A stretch of DNA of 64,000 nt from assembly GCF_030371825.1 (NCBI RefSeq), contig NZ_JAUDDM010000001.1, one strand, 5' to 3'. Numbering within the stretch: position 1 is the stretch's first letter; the number at the start of each line of letters is the position of its first letter. This DNA comes from Collinsella sp944321445 (GTDB lineage Bacteria > Actinomycetota > Coriobacteriia > Coriobacteriales > Coriobacteriaceae). Shown here in pieces: positions 26,342 through 34,668 of this stretch. The position numbers and the translations under genes were made by a program. Under the pieces are notes generated by a model. The model was given only the letters and a program-made list of their open reading frames with translations. It had not been told where the DNA came from and made no database searches.

Positions 26342-27109
26342 ATGGATTCGGGATACACCATAGGCGAGCTCGCACGGCTTTCCGGCGTGTCAGTACGCAC
26401 CCTGCGTTTCTACGAAGAGGAGGGGCTGCTTACGCCCGCACGCGAGGCGGCAAACGGATACCGCCGCTACACATCGAAAGACGTCGACCGACTGCAGGAA
26501 ATCATGCTGCTGCGGCGCCTTGGCGTGGCGGTGCGCGACATCGGACCGCTGCTGAGCACCTCTGCTTACGAGCGGCGGCACGCTCTCAGCCGACACCTCG
26601 TAGAGCTGCGGGCCGAACGTGCCCGCCTGGACGAGCTGATCAAAACCGTCGAGCGTACACTTGCGCATCTGGAAGGGGAAACGGACATGACAGACACCGA
26701 GAAATTCGAGGGGTTCAAGCACGAGCTCGTTGAGGACAACGAGCGCCGCTACGGCGACGAGGCGCGCAGGCGCTATGGAGATGCCGCCGTGGACGAGAGC
26801 AACCGGAAGATGCTGAACATGAGCAAGAACGACTATGAGGCATGGCGCGCACTCGAAACCGAGATTCTCGATGCGCTTGCCGAAGCCGTACGCGAGGGCG
26901 AAGATCCCGCGGGACCGCTGGGCGCCCACGTTTGCGAGCTGCACCGCCAATGGCTCGGCTACACCTGGCCGTCCTACTCGCCCGAGGCGCACCGCGGCCT
27001 TGCCGAGGGCTACGTTGCCGACGAGCGGTTCCGCGCCTACTATGACCGCGACGTGCCGGGCGCCACCGACTGGCTGCATGACGCCATCCTCGCGCACGCA
27101 GGTATGTAA
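26342..27109 (+). CDS. MerR-family regulator with TipAS domain
   Basis: 255 residues; AAGGAGG at 26328-26334 precedes ATG 26342. Residues 1-75 form the MerR winged helix (YTIGELARLSGVSVRTLRFY, ANGYRRYTSKDVDRLQEI). A dimerising coiled coil follows to about 115. The C-terminal half (about 140-255) is a TipAS-like antibiotic-binding domain: FKHELVEDNERRYGDEARRR, then ESNRKMLNMSK and HRQWLGYTWPSYSPEAHRGL. TipAL-type proteins bind thiopeptides or other drugs and activate multidrug genes. No transporter is adjacent; the likely target is its own promoter. Confidence 0.92.
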   Translation: MDSGYTIGELARLSGVSVRTLRFYEEEGLLTPAREAANGYRRYTSKDVDRLQEIMLLRRLGVAVRDIGPLLSTSAYERRHALSRHLVELRAERARLDELIKTVERTLAHLEGETDMTDTEKFEGFKHELVEDNERRYGDEARRRYGDAAVDESNRKMLNMSKNDYEAWRALETEILDALAEAVREGEDPAGPLGAHVCELHRQWLGYTWPSYSPEAHRGLAEGYVADERFRAYYDRDVPGATDWLHDAILAHAGM

Positions 27110-27145
27110 AAATATCCTTGGACCATGCCCGGCCAAGGAGCGCAT

Positions 27146-27655
27146 ATGACCGCAACCTGCACCCTCTACATCGACGCCGATGCGTGTCCCGTCACGCGGG
27201 AAGCGCTTGCCTGCGCACGGCGCGCCCGCGTGCCCGTCGTCATCGTCGGCAACACCACGCAGAACCTCTCGCGGCATATTCGCCGTGACGACCCGCGCGA
27301 TGCCGAGCATGCCCGTGGGCGCGATGCGACACACGCGGGTTTTTGGGTCGAGGTGCTCGACGTGTCGATTGGAGCCGACAGTGCGGACTTCGCAATCGTC
27401 GAGCGCCTGCAGCCCGATGACGTCGTGGTCACGCAGGATATCGGCCTTGCCAGCATGGTGCTCGACCGCGAGGCGGCGGCAATCGGCGTGCGCGGCCGCA
27501 TCTACTCGCGCGCGACCATCGACATGGACCTCTTCATCCGCCATGAGGAAAAGAAGGTACGCCGCGCCGGGGGACGCACGCGCGGGCCCGCAGCGTTCAC
27601 CGACGAGGACCGCGAGCGCTTCGTCCGCAACCTCACCGACCTCCTGCAGCTCTAA
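27146..27655 (+). CDS. UPF0178 (DUF188/YaiI/YqxD) family protein
   Basis: 169 residues from ATG 27146 (CCAAGGAGCGCAT upstream; an upstream in-frame ATG has no ribosome site). Family features: LYIDADACPVTREA, VVIVGNTTQNL, EVLDVSIGADSADFAIVERL, DVVVTQDIGLASMVLDREA and a basic RRAGGRTRGPAAFT segment, ending in RFVRNLTDLL. The acidic residues and fold resemble PIN/NYN nucleases, but activity is not established for the family. It is 37 bp after the TipA-like gene, so the two may be co-transcribed. Confidence 0.93.
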   Translation: MTATCTLYIDADACPVTREALACARRARVPVVIVGNTTQNLSRHIRRDDPRDAEHARGRDATHAGFWVEVLDVSIGADSADFAIVERLQPDDVVVTQDIGLASMVLDREAAAIGVRGRIYSRATIDMDLFIRHEEKKVRRAGGRTRGPAAFTDEDRERFVRNLTDLLQL

Positions 27656-27792
27656 CTCGCCAAATGGGGGCAGGTTGCTTTTGACGGCCCTCGGGCATGC
27701 TCCGAAAAGGGCCGGGCTGGACGGCCTCCAACTGGAAGCCAGGCCAGCATGCCGTCCAAGCCTGTCCCTACAGACGCCACTTTGGCCTCTCC

Positions 27793-27882
27793 CACCCCCG
27801 TCCCCAGAGAGGCCAAAGTGGCGCCCGGCACCCCGTCCCCAGAGAGGACAAAATGTCCCCTGGCACCCCCGTCCCCAGAGAG
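27793..27882. repeat. Three GC-rich repeat units (family A)
   Basis: CACCCCCGTCCCCAGAGAGG occurs at 27793-27812, about 27829-27847 (one base shorter) and 27864-27882, in the same orientation. Flanking GGCCAAAGTGGC and GGACAAAATGTCC make local palindromes. The cluster lies between the converging UPF0178 and exporter genes. Confidence 0.75.
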
Positions 27883-27899
27883 GACATGTGGGAGAAGCG

Positions 27900-28937
27900 T
27901 TAGAGGAGAAGGCCCCAGATGACGGCGATGGCGTAGAGCAGCACGAGAATGATGGCGTTCTCGCGCGCGTTGCGGTTGGTGCGGAACAGCACGAGGAAGC
28001 CCACGCCCGCGGACACAAGCGTGCCCGCCATGAGTGCGCCGAACCCCAGCACGCCCTCGAGATACAGCTGCGTGATGACCACGCTCGCGGCGCAGTTGGG
28101 GATGAGGCCCACGAGCGCGCTCGCGAACACGGCGAGCGTCGCGTTGCTGGACAGGAAGTCCGAAAGAACGCTCTCCCCCACCGTCTCGAGCAGCGCCACC
28201 AGAGCGAACGTCACGATAAAGATGAATACGCTCACCTGGATGGTATGCGAAAGCGCGCTTTTCACGATGGAACGCAGGCCGCCGCCGTGCTCATGGCCAT
28301 GGTGGTCGTGGTCCGCATGTTCATGGGCATCATCGTGTCCCCCATGATCTGCGTGCTCGCCATCCGCATCATCGTCGCAGCCGCAGTGATCGTACTCGCA
28401 CAGGCGGTGGATATGGTCGACCGACTCACCGGCACCCGCCATCTCGTCGATAAGGTCCTCGTCGGCGGAAGCGCCAGCTCGGCCCGAACCGCGCGCAAAC
28501 CGGCGCAGCGCCTCGTGCGCCCGCACGTTGCGGCGCAGCACACGCAAGACGACATCGATCGCCAGACCCGTCACCGCCGCAATCGCCGCCTTCACCAGCA
28601 GCACGAACGCCAACGAGCCCGCATCGGTACGCTCCGCCAGAAGCATCGGCAGCATCTCGTCGGACGTTGACAAAAATACTCCCACGAGCGTGCCGAGCGT
28701 GATCACACGACCCGCGTACAGCGTGGCCGCCATGGCGGAAAAGCCGCACTGCGGCACGATGCCCAGCAGCGCGCCCACCACAGGCCCCGCCGCGCCGGCA
28801 CGCCGCACCGCCGCGTTGACGCGATCGCCCGCCGCATGCTCGAGCGCCTCGAGCACCAGATAGGTGACCAGCAAAAACGGCACGAGTGGCAGCGTGTCCT
28901 CCCACGCATGCAAAACGAAATGGGTTATATGTTCCAT
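27900..28937 (-). CDS. Putative heavy-metal/manganese exporter (ArsP_2-like, 10 TM)
   Basis: 345 residues from ATG 28937. Two membrane halves show an internal repeat: PVVGALLGIVPQCGFSAMAA in the first and LVGLIPNCAASVVITQLYLE in the second. Both have P-[QN]-C, the mark of the putative 10-TM metal exporter family. The central cytosolic loop (about residues 190-225) is very rich in His and Asp, with HEHADHDHHGHEHGGG, and is likely a metal buffer. Start uses AAAGGGAG 9 nt upstream. Metal identity (Mn, Zn or other) is not shown by the sequence. Confidence 0.85.
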   Translation of the reverse strand: MEHITHFVLHAWEDTLPLVPFLLVTYLVLEALEHAAGDRVNAAVRRAGAAGPVVGALLGIVPQCGFSAMAATLYAGRVITLGTLVGVFLSTSDEMLPMLLAERTDAGSLAFVLLVKAAIAAVTGLAIDVVLRVLRRNVRAHEALRRFARGSGRAGASADEDLIDEMAGAGESVDHIHRLCEYDHCGCDDDADGEHADHGGHDDAHEHADHDHHGHEHGGGLRSIVKSALSHTIQVSVFIFIVTFALVALLETVGESVLSDFLSSNATLAVFASALVGLIPNCAASVVITQLYLEGVLGFGALMAGTLVSAGVGFLVLFRTNRNARENAIILVLLYAIAVIWGLLL

Positions 28938-29106
28938 GGAGCGACGCTCCCTTTCGTATAATCGTTTCCCAGCAGACAAGGGTAGTCCCCTTTTGCCCGC
29001 CATGTGTGGAATGCGAGCGGAGTTCCTCCGCCGGCGCTAGATTCCGGTATTGTAGCTACGTTAGTTTCACATGGCAAACTATTCACAAGAACAGGAGATG
29101 ACCAGC

Positions 29107-30072
29107 GTGAACGTCAACCAGGCACTCGAGTACTCGATGCAGCCCTTTATACCCATGTTCATCTACGGCGACTACGACGCCATGGAATCTGAACGCCAGC
29201 GCGGCGAAGAGGCCATGAAGGCGCTCATCGATGAATGGCGCGTCAACGACGAACCCGGCTTCTCCTTCGACGTGATCCTGGAGCTCGCCGATCGCAACCG
29301 CGAGCTGTGCGACCAGATCGGCGAGGCGCGCCTGCGCAATCTGTCCTCCCCGCTGCTGGCCCGCGCTCTTTCCGACAACGACACCTGCGCCGGCATCGGC
29401 AAGCTGCAGGGCCGCGGCGCCAACGTGATCGCACGCGCCGTCCGCGGTGACCGCGACGCTTACGCCGTCGAATGGGTGCGCAAGCCCATCAAGGGCTGCG
29501 TGCTGGGCATCGACATCGAGACCACCGGCCGCGCGCCGGAGCGCGGCTACATCATCAACGTGGGCTGGGAAATCATGGAGATGACGAGCGACGCCACCCC
29601 ACACGACGCTGAGGCCCACTACTGCGGTCTGCCCGAGATGTACCGCGAGGCTGGCGTGCCGCTGGCCGACATCCACCACATCGAGTGGGCGGATATCGAC
29701 GGCAAGATCCCGTTCCGCCAGAACACGGCGCTCCACAAAACGCTGCTCAAACTTATGAAGAAGTACCCCTATATGGCGCACAACGCCGCCTTCGAGGATT
29801 CCTGGTTCATGATGCACCTGCCCGGGTACGCCGAGCTGCGCCGCGCGGGCAAGATCATCCCCATCGACACGCGCCAGATCTGTCGTTCCATTGACGAGGA
29901 AGTCCGCACCCTGCCGCGCGAGAGCGCCCCGGCTTCGCTCGAGAACTGGGCGCGCCGCCGTGGCACGCTGGCTGCCGACGCCGACGAGCGCCATCTGGGC
30001 CTCGAGGATACCGACCTCATGCTGCGCACCGTGCAGGCGGAGTTCAACAGGAAGAGCATGTTCAAGGCATAG
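29107..30072 (+). CDS. DnaQ-like 3'-5' exonuclease (DEDDh)
   Basis: 321 residues if started at GTG 29107, chosen for AGGAG at 29093-29097; an ATG at 29071 lacks a ribosome site, and one at 29098 is too close to it. The exonuclease core starts at about residue 130: LGIDIETTGR (Exo I, Asp-Glu), HNAAFEDSWFMM (Exo II, Asp) and HLGLEDTDLM (Exo III, His-x4-Asp). The N-terminal 120 residues are helical and of unknown function. It may act in DNA repair or RNA turnover; it is not linked to a polymerase gene. Confidence 0.85.
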   Translation: MNVNQALEYSMQPFIPMFIYGDYDAMESERQRGEEAMKALIDEWRVNDEPGFSFDVILELADRNRELCDQIGEARLRNLSSPLLARALSDNDTCAGIGKLQGRGANVIARAVRGDRDAYAVEWVRKPIKGCVLGIDIETTGRAPERGYIINVGWEIMEMTSDATPHDAEAHYCGLPEMYREAGVPLADIHHIEWADIDGKIPFRQNTALHKTLLKLMKKYPYMAHNAAFEDSWFMMHLPGYAELRRAGKIIPIDTRQICRSIDEEVRTLPRESAPASLENWARRRGTLAADADERHLGLEDTDLMLRTVQAEFNRKSMFKA

Positions 30073-30096
30073 GTCACAGCAATAGAGCACATTCCG

Positions 30097-30129
30097 ACGG
30101 CGCCGGCTCTCATATGGAGCCGGCGCCGT
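30097..30129. terminator. Bidirectional terminator
   Basis: ACGGCGCCGGCTC (30097-30109) pairs perfectly with 30117-30129 around a 7-nt loop. It separates the converging exonuclease and small XRE genes and is followed by TTGCTATTCTTC. Confidence 0.85.
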
Positions 30130-30131
30130 TG

Positions 30132-30371
30132 CTATTCTTCCGTCATCCCCAAGCGATCCGACAGCTCGTCATCGGGAATGTATTCCAGCAGGTCGCCGGG
30201 CTGGCAGTCGAGTGCCTGGCAGATGGCCTCAAGCGTCGAGAAGCGCACAGCGTTAATCTTGCCGGTTTTCAGGCGCGACAAATTCACCTGCGAGATGCCG
30301 ATGCGCTCTGACAGCTCCTTGCTGGTCACTTTTCTATCCGCGAGCACGCGGTCGAGTCTCGTCACGATCAT
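30132..30371 (-). CDS. Small XRE-family regulator
   Basis: 79 residues, a compact Cro/CI helix-turn-helix: RLDRVLADRKVTSKELSERI, ISQVNLSRLKTGKINAVRFS, TLEAICQALDCQPGDLLEY. Such small XRE proteins are regularly paired with DUF2975 membrane proteins, and here the start lies 9 bp after the stop of one. It probably regulates this three-gene set, possibly through the dyad at 31796-31818. Confidence 0.92.
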   Translation of the reverse strand: MIVTRLDRVLADRKVTSKELSERIGISQVNLSRLKTGKINAVRFSTLEAICQALDCQPGDLLEYIPDDELSDRLGMTEE

Positions 30372-30380
30372 GGGACCACC

Positions 30381-31034
30381 CTACAGCAGTCGGTCGTCCT
30401 GGTCCTGCAGGATGCAGCCGTATTCGAAGATGCGCGCGATGGCCATGAGCACAAGGCCCACGATGATGGAGCATCCCTGATAGGGACCGATAATGCTCAG
30501 CTCGAGGTTCCCCTGGTACTGGATAACCCGCAGCAGCGCCCAGGTAAGAGCGGAGCCGGCTATGGGAAGCACGAGGCCCTGGAACATCAGCAGCTGTCCG
30601 ATTTCCATCAGATCGCGCACGCGCCCCTCGTCAAACGGCCGCTTGGCCTGAACGATCGCGCGGAGCATCTTGCTGGCACGCAGGCAGATGACGATGCTGC
30701 ATATCCACATGCCCGCGCCTGCAATCATCGTCTGTCCGTCGGGAAATACCAACGTAAACGTCGCATCGCGCGTGGTAGTTGCGAGCTCGATGCCGGTAAA
30801 GGGATCATCCGCCCCGCCGGGCATCCCCTGAATCTGGCATCCGACGTCGATGAGCTTCGGGAGGATCAGAGCCGCAACGAACAGAGCGCCGCAGGCAAGA
30901 AAGAACAGCAGAAGCCCGCCCATGACGCGAAATGCCGTCGCCACTCCGCCGACCTCCTTCGCCATACGCTCAAGCGTCTGCGCGCGGTCCAGTTTGCGCA
31001 GGTCGATGCGCTGCCAATTCGTTGGGCTGAACAT
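30381..31034 (-). CDS. DUF2975 membrane protein (second copy)
   Basis: 217 residues from ATG 31034 (AAGGGAGGCAAGC). Four predicted membrane helices: about 38-62, 107-125, 148-170 and 183-205. Between helices 2 and 3 is the conserved RPFDEGRVRDLMEIG. It ends FEYGCILQDQDDRLL. It is a paralogue of the gene upstream (31056-31769), which ends FRYGCKLQDQDDRLL. The family is thought to act with its small XRE partner; function is unknown. Confidence 0.85.
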   Translation of the reverse strand: MFSPTNWQRIDLRKLDRAQTLERMAKEVGGVATAFRVMGGLLLFFLACGALFVAALILPKLIDVGCQIQGMPGGADDPFTGIELATTTRDATFTLVFPDGQTMIAGAGMWICSIVICLRASKMLRAIVQAKRPFDEGRVRDLMEIGQLLMFQGLVLPIAGSALTWALLRVIQYQGNLELSIIGPYQGCSIIVGLVLMAIARIFEYGCILQDQDDRLL

Positions 31035-31055
31035 GCTTGCCTCCCTTCCTGCGCA

Positions 31056-31769
31056 CTACAGCAGTCGGTCATCCTGGTCTTGCAACTTACAGCCATAGCG
31101 GAACACACGCGCCATCATGAGAACGAACGCCCCGAGGACGATAAGCCAGCCGTTAACAACGCCCGGCTCCCACACGCCCCACGTAAACTGTCCCTGAGTA
31201 AGGTAGACGTTGTACGTCCAGGTGGATATCGCCAAACCAACGATATTGGGCACGATGGCAGCCAACACGACAAGCACCCCAATGACCTTGAGTTCGCGGA
31301 CACGAGGCGACTCAAACGGACGTCCACTTATCGAGATACGACGGAAGAAGCGCTCGCCCGCAGCCAACACGCCTAGACCGAATGCCAGCGACGCGCAAGC
31401 TGCATATGTTTTTGCCAATGGGACGCTGCCGTCCGCCTCAAACATAAGATATGAACGCGCGGCATCTCTCGTCTCATCGGGCTCCTCCACCAAATAGCCC
31501 TGTATATGCGACATACCAAGCCCATCCGTATAGCCATAGCCAACCGATTCCCACGTGAGCACCTCGCGCCAATCGGCTGGAAAGCTCGATACCAGCGAAA
31601 CGAGCTGAAAAACCAGGGCGAACACGCACAGCGCGCAACCCACGCGACACAGCCACATACCGCTATTCGCCGCATCTGCGAGGCGCTGGATGAGCCTCTC
31701 TCGTTCGTTGATGCCTTCGCGCGCTACCGCCGCGCCCTTCTCGATCAACATGGCATCCACCTCCGCCAT
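31056..31769 (-). CDS. DUF2975 membrane protein (first copy)
   Basis: 237 residues from ATG 31769 (GGGGAGGCCAACG). Same plan as the next gene: a cytosolic N-terminus of about 35 residues, four membrane helices and the RPFESPRVRELKVIG segment. An extracytosolic loop of about 60 residues between helices 1 and 2 carries no obvious motif. The shared LQDQDDRLL tail and matching nucleotide sequence around the stop (CTACAGCAGTCGGTC on the + strand) point to tandem duplication. First gene of a likely three-gene operon. Confidence 0.82.
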   Translation of the reverse strand: MAEVDAMLIEKGAAVAREGINERERLIQRLADAANSGMWLCRVGCALCVFALVFQLVSLVSSFPADWREVLTWESVGYGYTDGLGMSHIQGYLVEEPDETRDAARSYLMFEADGSVPLAKTYAACASLAFGLGVLAAGERFFRRISISGRPFESPRVRELKVIGVLVVLAAIVPNIVGLAISTWTYNVYLTQGQFTWGVWEPGVVNGWLIVLGAFVLMMARVFRYGCKLQDQDDRLL

Positions 31770-31795
31770 CGTTGGCCTCCCCTTCAGTATACCCA

Positions 31796-31818
31796 GATTT
31801 AACGACTATCGTTAAATC
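31796..31818. promoter_or_regulatory. Candidate operator for the XRE/DUF2975 operon
   Basis: GATTTAACGA (31796-31805) and TCGTTAAATC (31809-31818) form a perfect 10-bp dyad with a 3-bp spacer, 27 bp before the first DUF2975 start. Confidence 0.6.
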
Positions 31819-31882
31819 TTTTCAGTTAATTTCACTCTCTAACAGACGAAGGAGCCGTTCGGCAAAAGAAATCGAAAAAGCA

Positions 31883-31943
31883 TTGACATATGAACATGCG
31901 CTCATATAATCGAAGATGATAGAAGTATGAACGATTGTTCATA
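31883..31943 (+). promoter_or_regulatory. ArsR-controlled promoter with two operators
   Basis: TTGACA (31883-31888) and TATAAT (31905-31910) with a 16-bp spacer. An imperfect dyad ATATGAAC...GCTCATAT covers 31888-31907, between the promoter boxes. A perfect dyad TATGAAC-GATT-GTTCATA lies at 31926-31943, past the start of transcription. This is the 12-2-12-like layout used by SmtB/ArsR repressors. Confidence 0.8.
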
Positions 31944-31961
31944 TGTTGAAAGGAGGCACAA

Positions 31962-32339
31962 ATGAATGCTTCTCAAGAACATTTCGGCGAGGGACAGGCC
32001 TTCACCATGGCCCATGAACCCGATGAGCTCGCAACCACCTGCTCACCGGAAGACCTCCCCGATGAGGAGCTTCTTTATGATCTAGCAGACCTGTTCAAGG
32101 TGTTCTCCGACACCACACGCATCAAGATCCTCTACGCCCTCATGGGCCGCGAGCTGTGCGTGGCCGATATCGCCGAGGCCACCTCGACCTCGCAATCGGC
32201 GGTCTCCCACCAGCTGCGCATCTTGAAGCAGTCGCACTTGGTGAAATTCCGCCGCGACGGTCGCAACATCAATTACTCGCTTGCCGACGACCATGTGTAC
32301 ACCATGCTCAACCAGGGCATGAGCCACATCTGCGAATAG
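31962..32339 (+). CDS. ArsR/SmtB-family metal-sensing repressor
   Basis: 125 residues; AAAGGAGG at 31950-31957. Winged helix: ADLFKVFSDTTRIKILYALM, LCVADIAEATSTSQSAVSHQ (recognition helix), LRILKQSHLVKFRRDGRNIN and YSLADDHVYTMLNQGMSHI. ELCVAD carries the alpha3 Cys seen in CadC/ArsR-type sensors; the N-terminal Cys (TTCSPED) and the Asp/His in DDHVYTML could be further ligands. It should leave DNA when Zn, Cd or Pb rises, releasing the HMA protein and P-type ATPase genes that follow. Confidence 0.93.
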   Translation: MNASQEHFGEGQAFTMAHEPDELATTCSPEDLPDEELLYDLADLFKVFSDTTRIKILYALMGRELCVADIAEATSTSQSAVSHQLRILKQSHLVKFRRDGRNINYSLADDHVYTMLNQGMSHICE

Positions 32340-32360
32340 CAAATACAGAAAGGAACCATC

Positions 32361-32579
32361 ATGCGTAAGTCATTCAAGCTCGACGAGATCGATTGCGCCA
32401 ACTGCGCACAGAAGCTCGAGGACGCCATCTGCAAGCTGGACGGTGTCGAGAAAGCCAGCGTCAACTTCATGACCCAGAAGCTCACGCTCACCGCCGCCGA
32501 CGACCAGTTCGACGAAGTGCTCGACCGCGTGGTCAAGCTCACCGCCGACCTTGAGCCGGACTGCCAGATCCTGCGTTAA
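32361..32579 (+). CDS. HMA-domain heavy-metal chaperone
   Basis: 72 residues; a single ferredoxin-like HMA fold with the metal-binding motif DCANC (Cys residues near 12 and 15), GVEKASVNFMTQKLTL and a Glu/Asp-rich end. It replaces the N-terminal HMA domain usually fused to zinc/cadmium ATPases: the following ATPase lacks one. It probably delivers metal to that pump or buffers it. Confidence 0.92.
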   Translation: MRKSFKLDEIDCANCAQKLEDAICKLDGVEKASVNFMTQKLTLTAADDQFDEVLDRVVKLTADLEPDCQILR

Positions 32580-32595
32580 CCGGCCTCGCGCAAAA

Positions 32596-32627
32596 AAGCC
32601 GCCCGCGCGGGCAGGCACGGGCGGCTT
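32596..32627 (+). terminator. Hairpin between HMA and ATPase genes
   Basis: AAGCCGCCCG (32596-32605) pairs with 32618-32627 across a 12-nt loop. It has no long T-run after it, so it may be a partial terminator or RNA-stability element that sets the chaperone-to-pump ratio. Confidence 0.55.
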
Positions 32628-32692
32628 CGAATCAACCGGCACATCTCATACCGTCGACTTATCGAGTATAGAACATCCCAGGTGATCGAATC

Positions 32693-34603
32693 ATGAACAA
32701 GAAGCAGAAGCGCTGGAGAAACCGCATCCTCGTTGCGCTCGCCATTTTCGCCGTCGTCTTCGCGCTCGAGGAGACCGGCGCCCTGACCTCGCTGTTCGGC
32801 ACGCCGGGCGACGTGTACGCGAGCTTTGCGCTCTTCCTCATCCCCTACCTCATCGCGGGCTACGACGTCCTTTATAAAGCATGGCGCAACATCCGTCGCG
32901 GACAGGCCTTCGACGAGGCCTTCCTCATGACCGTAGCCACCATCGGCGCGTTCGCCATGGTGCTATTCCCCGAGACCGAGCCACATATGGCCGAAGGCGC
33001 CGCGGTCATGCTGTTCTACCAGGTCGGCGAGCTGTTCCAGAGCTACGCCGTGGGCCAGAGCCGCAAGTCCATCAGCGCCATGATGGACATCGCCCCCGAC
33101 TACGCCAACATCGAGCAGGACGGCCAGCTCGTCGAGGTCGACCCAGACGAGGTCCAGGTCGGCGACATCATCGTCGTCAAGCCCGGCGAGCGCGTGCCCA
33201 TCGACGGCATCGTGACCGAGGGAGTCTCGCAGCTCGACACCGCGGCGCTCACCGGCGAGTCCGTCCCGCGCCACGTGGAGCCGGGCGCCGACATCATCTC
33301 CGGCTGCATCAACATGACGGGTATCCTGCACATTCGCACGACCAAACACTTCGGCGAGTCCACGGTCTCGCGTATCCTCGAGCTTGTGGAAAACGCGAGC
33401 GAGAAAAAGGCGCGCACCGAGAACTTCATCACGCGCTTCGCCCGCGTCTACACCCCCATCGTGACCATCTCCGCAGTGGTACTTGCCGTGGTGCCTCCCA
33501 TCCTCGGCATGGGTGCCTGGTCCGACTGGATCTTGCGCGGTCTGACGTTCCTCGTCGTCTCGTGCCCCTGCGCGCTGGTAATCTCGGTGCCGCTATCGTT
33601 TTTCGGCGGCATCGGCGGCGCTTCCAAGCTGGGCATCCTTGTAAAGGGCTCCAACTACCTCGAGCTGCTCTCGAAGGTCGACACCGTGGTGTTCGACAAG
33701 ACAGGCACACTCACCAACGGCACGTTCAACGTCGTCGCTATCCACCCCGAATCCGGCGTGGACCCCGACTACGTGCTCTCGAATGCAGCGTACGCCGAAG
33801 CGTTCTCCGACCACCCCATCGCGGTCTCCATCCGTGAAGCCTACTCGGGCGAAATCGACCAGGCGCGCATTGCCGACGCGCACGAGGAATCGGGCCATGG
33901 CGTCTCTGCGCAGGTGGACGAGCACGTGGTGATGGTCGGCAACGACAAGCTCATGGTCGAGCACGGCATCGATTGGCACGATTGCGAGCTTACGGGAACC
34001 ATCCTGCACGTAACGGTCGACGGCACCTATGTGGGCCACATCGTGATCGCCGACGTGGTGAAGGACGACGCCGCGCAAACAATCCGCGACCTGCACGCGG
34101 CGGGCGTGGCAAAATGCGTCATGCTCACCGGTGACCGTCGCGATGTGGCGGAGGCCGTGGGAAAGCAGCTCGGCCTCGACGAGGTGCACGCGCAGCTGCT
34201 TCCGGCCGACAAGGTGAGCGCCGTCGAGCGTCTGCTCAAACTTGAACACGGCGACGCCAAGCTTGCTTTTGTGGGCGACGGCATCAACGATGCGCCGGTG
34301 CTCATGCGCGCCGATGTGGGCATCGCCATGGGCGCCATGGGCTCCGACGCAGCCATCGAGGCCGCTGACGTGGTGCTGATGGACGACAAGCCGTCCAAGA
34401 TCTCGCTCGCCATCCGCATCGCGCGCAAGACCATGCGCATCGTGTGGCAGAACATCATCTTCGCGCTTGCGGTGAAAATCGGCATCCTGGTGCTTGCGGC
34501 ACTCGGCATTGCGAACATGTGGCTCGCAGTGTTTGGCGATGTGGGCGTAGCGATGATTGCGATCTTGAATGCCATGAGGGCTATGCGGGTGAAGGGGGTC
34601 TAG
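32693..34603 (+). CDS. P1B-type heavy-metal-exporting ATPase (Zn/Cd type)
   Basis: 636 residues. Two N-terminal helices, then membrane helices leading to the actuator motif DTAALTGESVP, the transmembrane metal motif CPC at 291-293 (SCPCALVIS), the phosphorylated Asp335 in DKTGTLTNG, the nucleotide domain with the family-specific HP in SDHPIAV, and the hinge VGDGINDAPVL. The CPC plus SVPLSFFGGIGGASKLGILV stretch fits the CadA/ZntA Zn-Cd-Pb group rather than copper pumps. It pumps divalent soft metals out using ATP. It has no fused HMA domain; the gene before it supplies one. Confidence 0.95.
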   Translation: MNKKQKRWRNRILVALAIFAVVFALEETGALTSLFGTPGDVYASFALFLIPYLIAGYDVLYKAWRNIRRGQAFDEAFLMTVATIGAFAMVLFPETEPHMAEGAAVMLFYQVGELFQSYAVGQSRKSISAMMDIAPDYANIEQDGQLVEVDPDEVQVGDIIVVKPGERVPIDGIVTEGVSQLDTAALTGESVPRHVEPGADIISGCINMTGILHIRTTKHFGESTVSRILELVENASEKKARTENFITRFARVYTPIVTISAVVLAVVPPILGMGAWSDWILRGLTFLVVSCPCALVISVPLSFFGGIGGASKLGILVKGSNYLELLSKVDTVVFDKTGTLTNGTFNVVAIHPESGVDPDYVLSNAAYAEAFSDHPIAVSIREAYSGEIDQARIADAHEESGHGVSAQVDEHVVMVGNDKLMVEHGIDWHDCELTGTILHVTVDGTYVGHIVIADVVKDDAAQTIRDLHAAGVAKCVMLTGDRRDVAEAVGKQLGLDEVHAQLLPADKVSAVERLLKLEHGDAKLAFVGDGINDAPVLMRADVGIAMGAMGSDAAIEAADVVLMDDKPSKISLAIRIARKTMRIVWQNIIFALAVKIGILVLAALGIANMWLAVFGDVGVAMIAILNAMRAMRVKGV

Positions 34604-34626
34604 AGAACCCGAGTTTGGGACAAAAG

Positions 34627-34668
34627 TGCCTGTCCCCATTTTCCCACGTGGGACAATGGGGACAGGCA
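34627..34668. terminator. Bidirectional terminator (family J)
   Basis: TGCCTGTCCCCATT (34627-34640) pairs perfectly with 34655-34668, with an inner CCCA/TGGG. It separates the converging ATPase and DtxR-like genes. Related sequence occurs in the hairpins at 26262-26287 and 43115-43147. Confidence 0.85.

Noticed and set aside
28938..29070. Possible manganese (yybP-ykoY) riboswitch before the metal exporter
   Set aside because: GGGGACTAC on the minus strand is suggestive, but the second conserved segments and three-way junction could not be traced.
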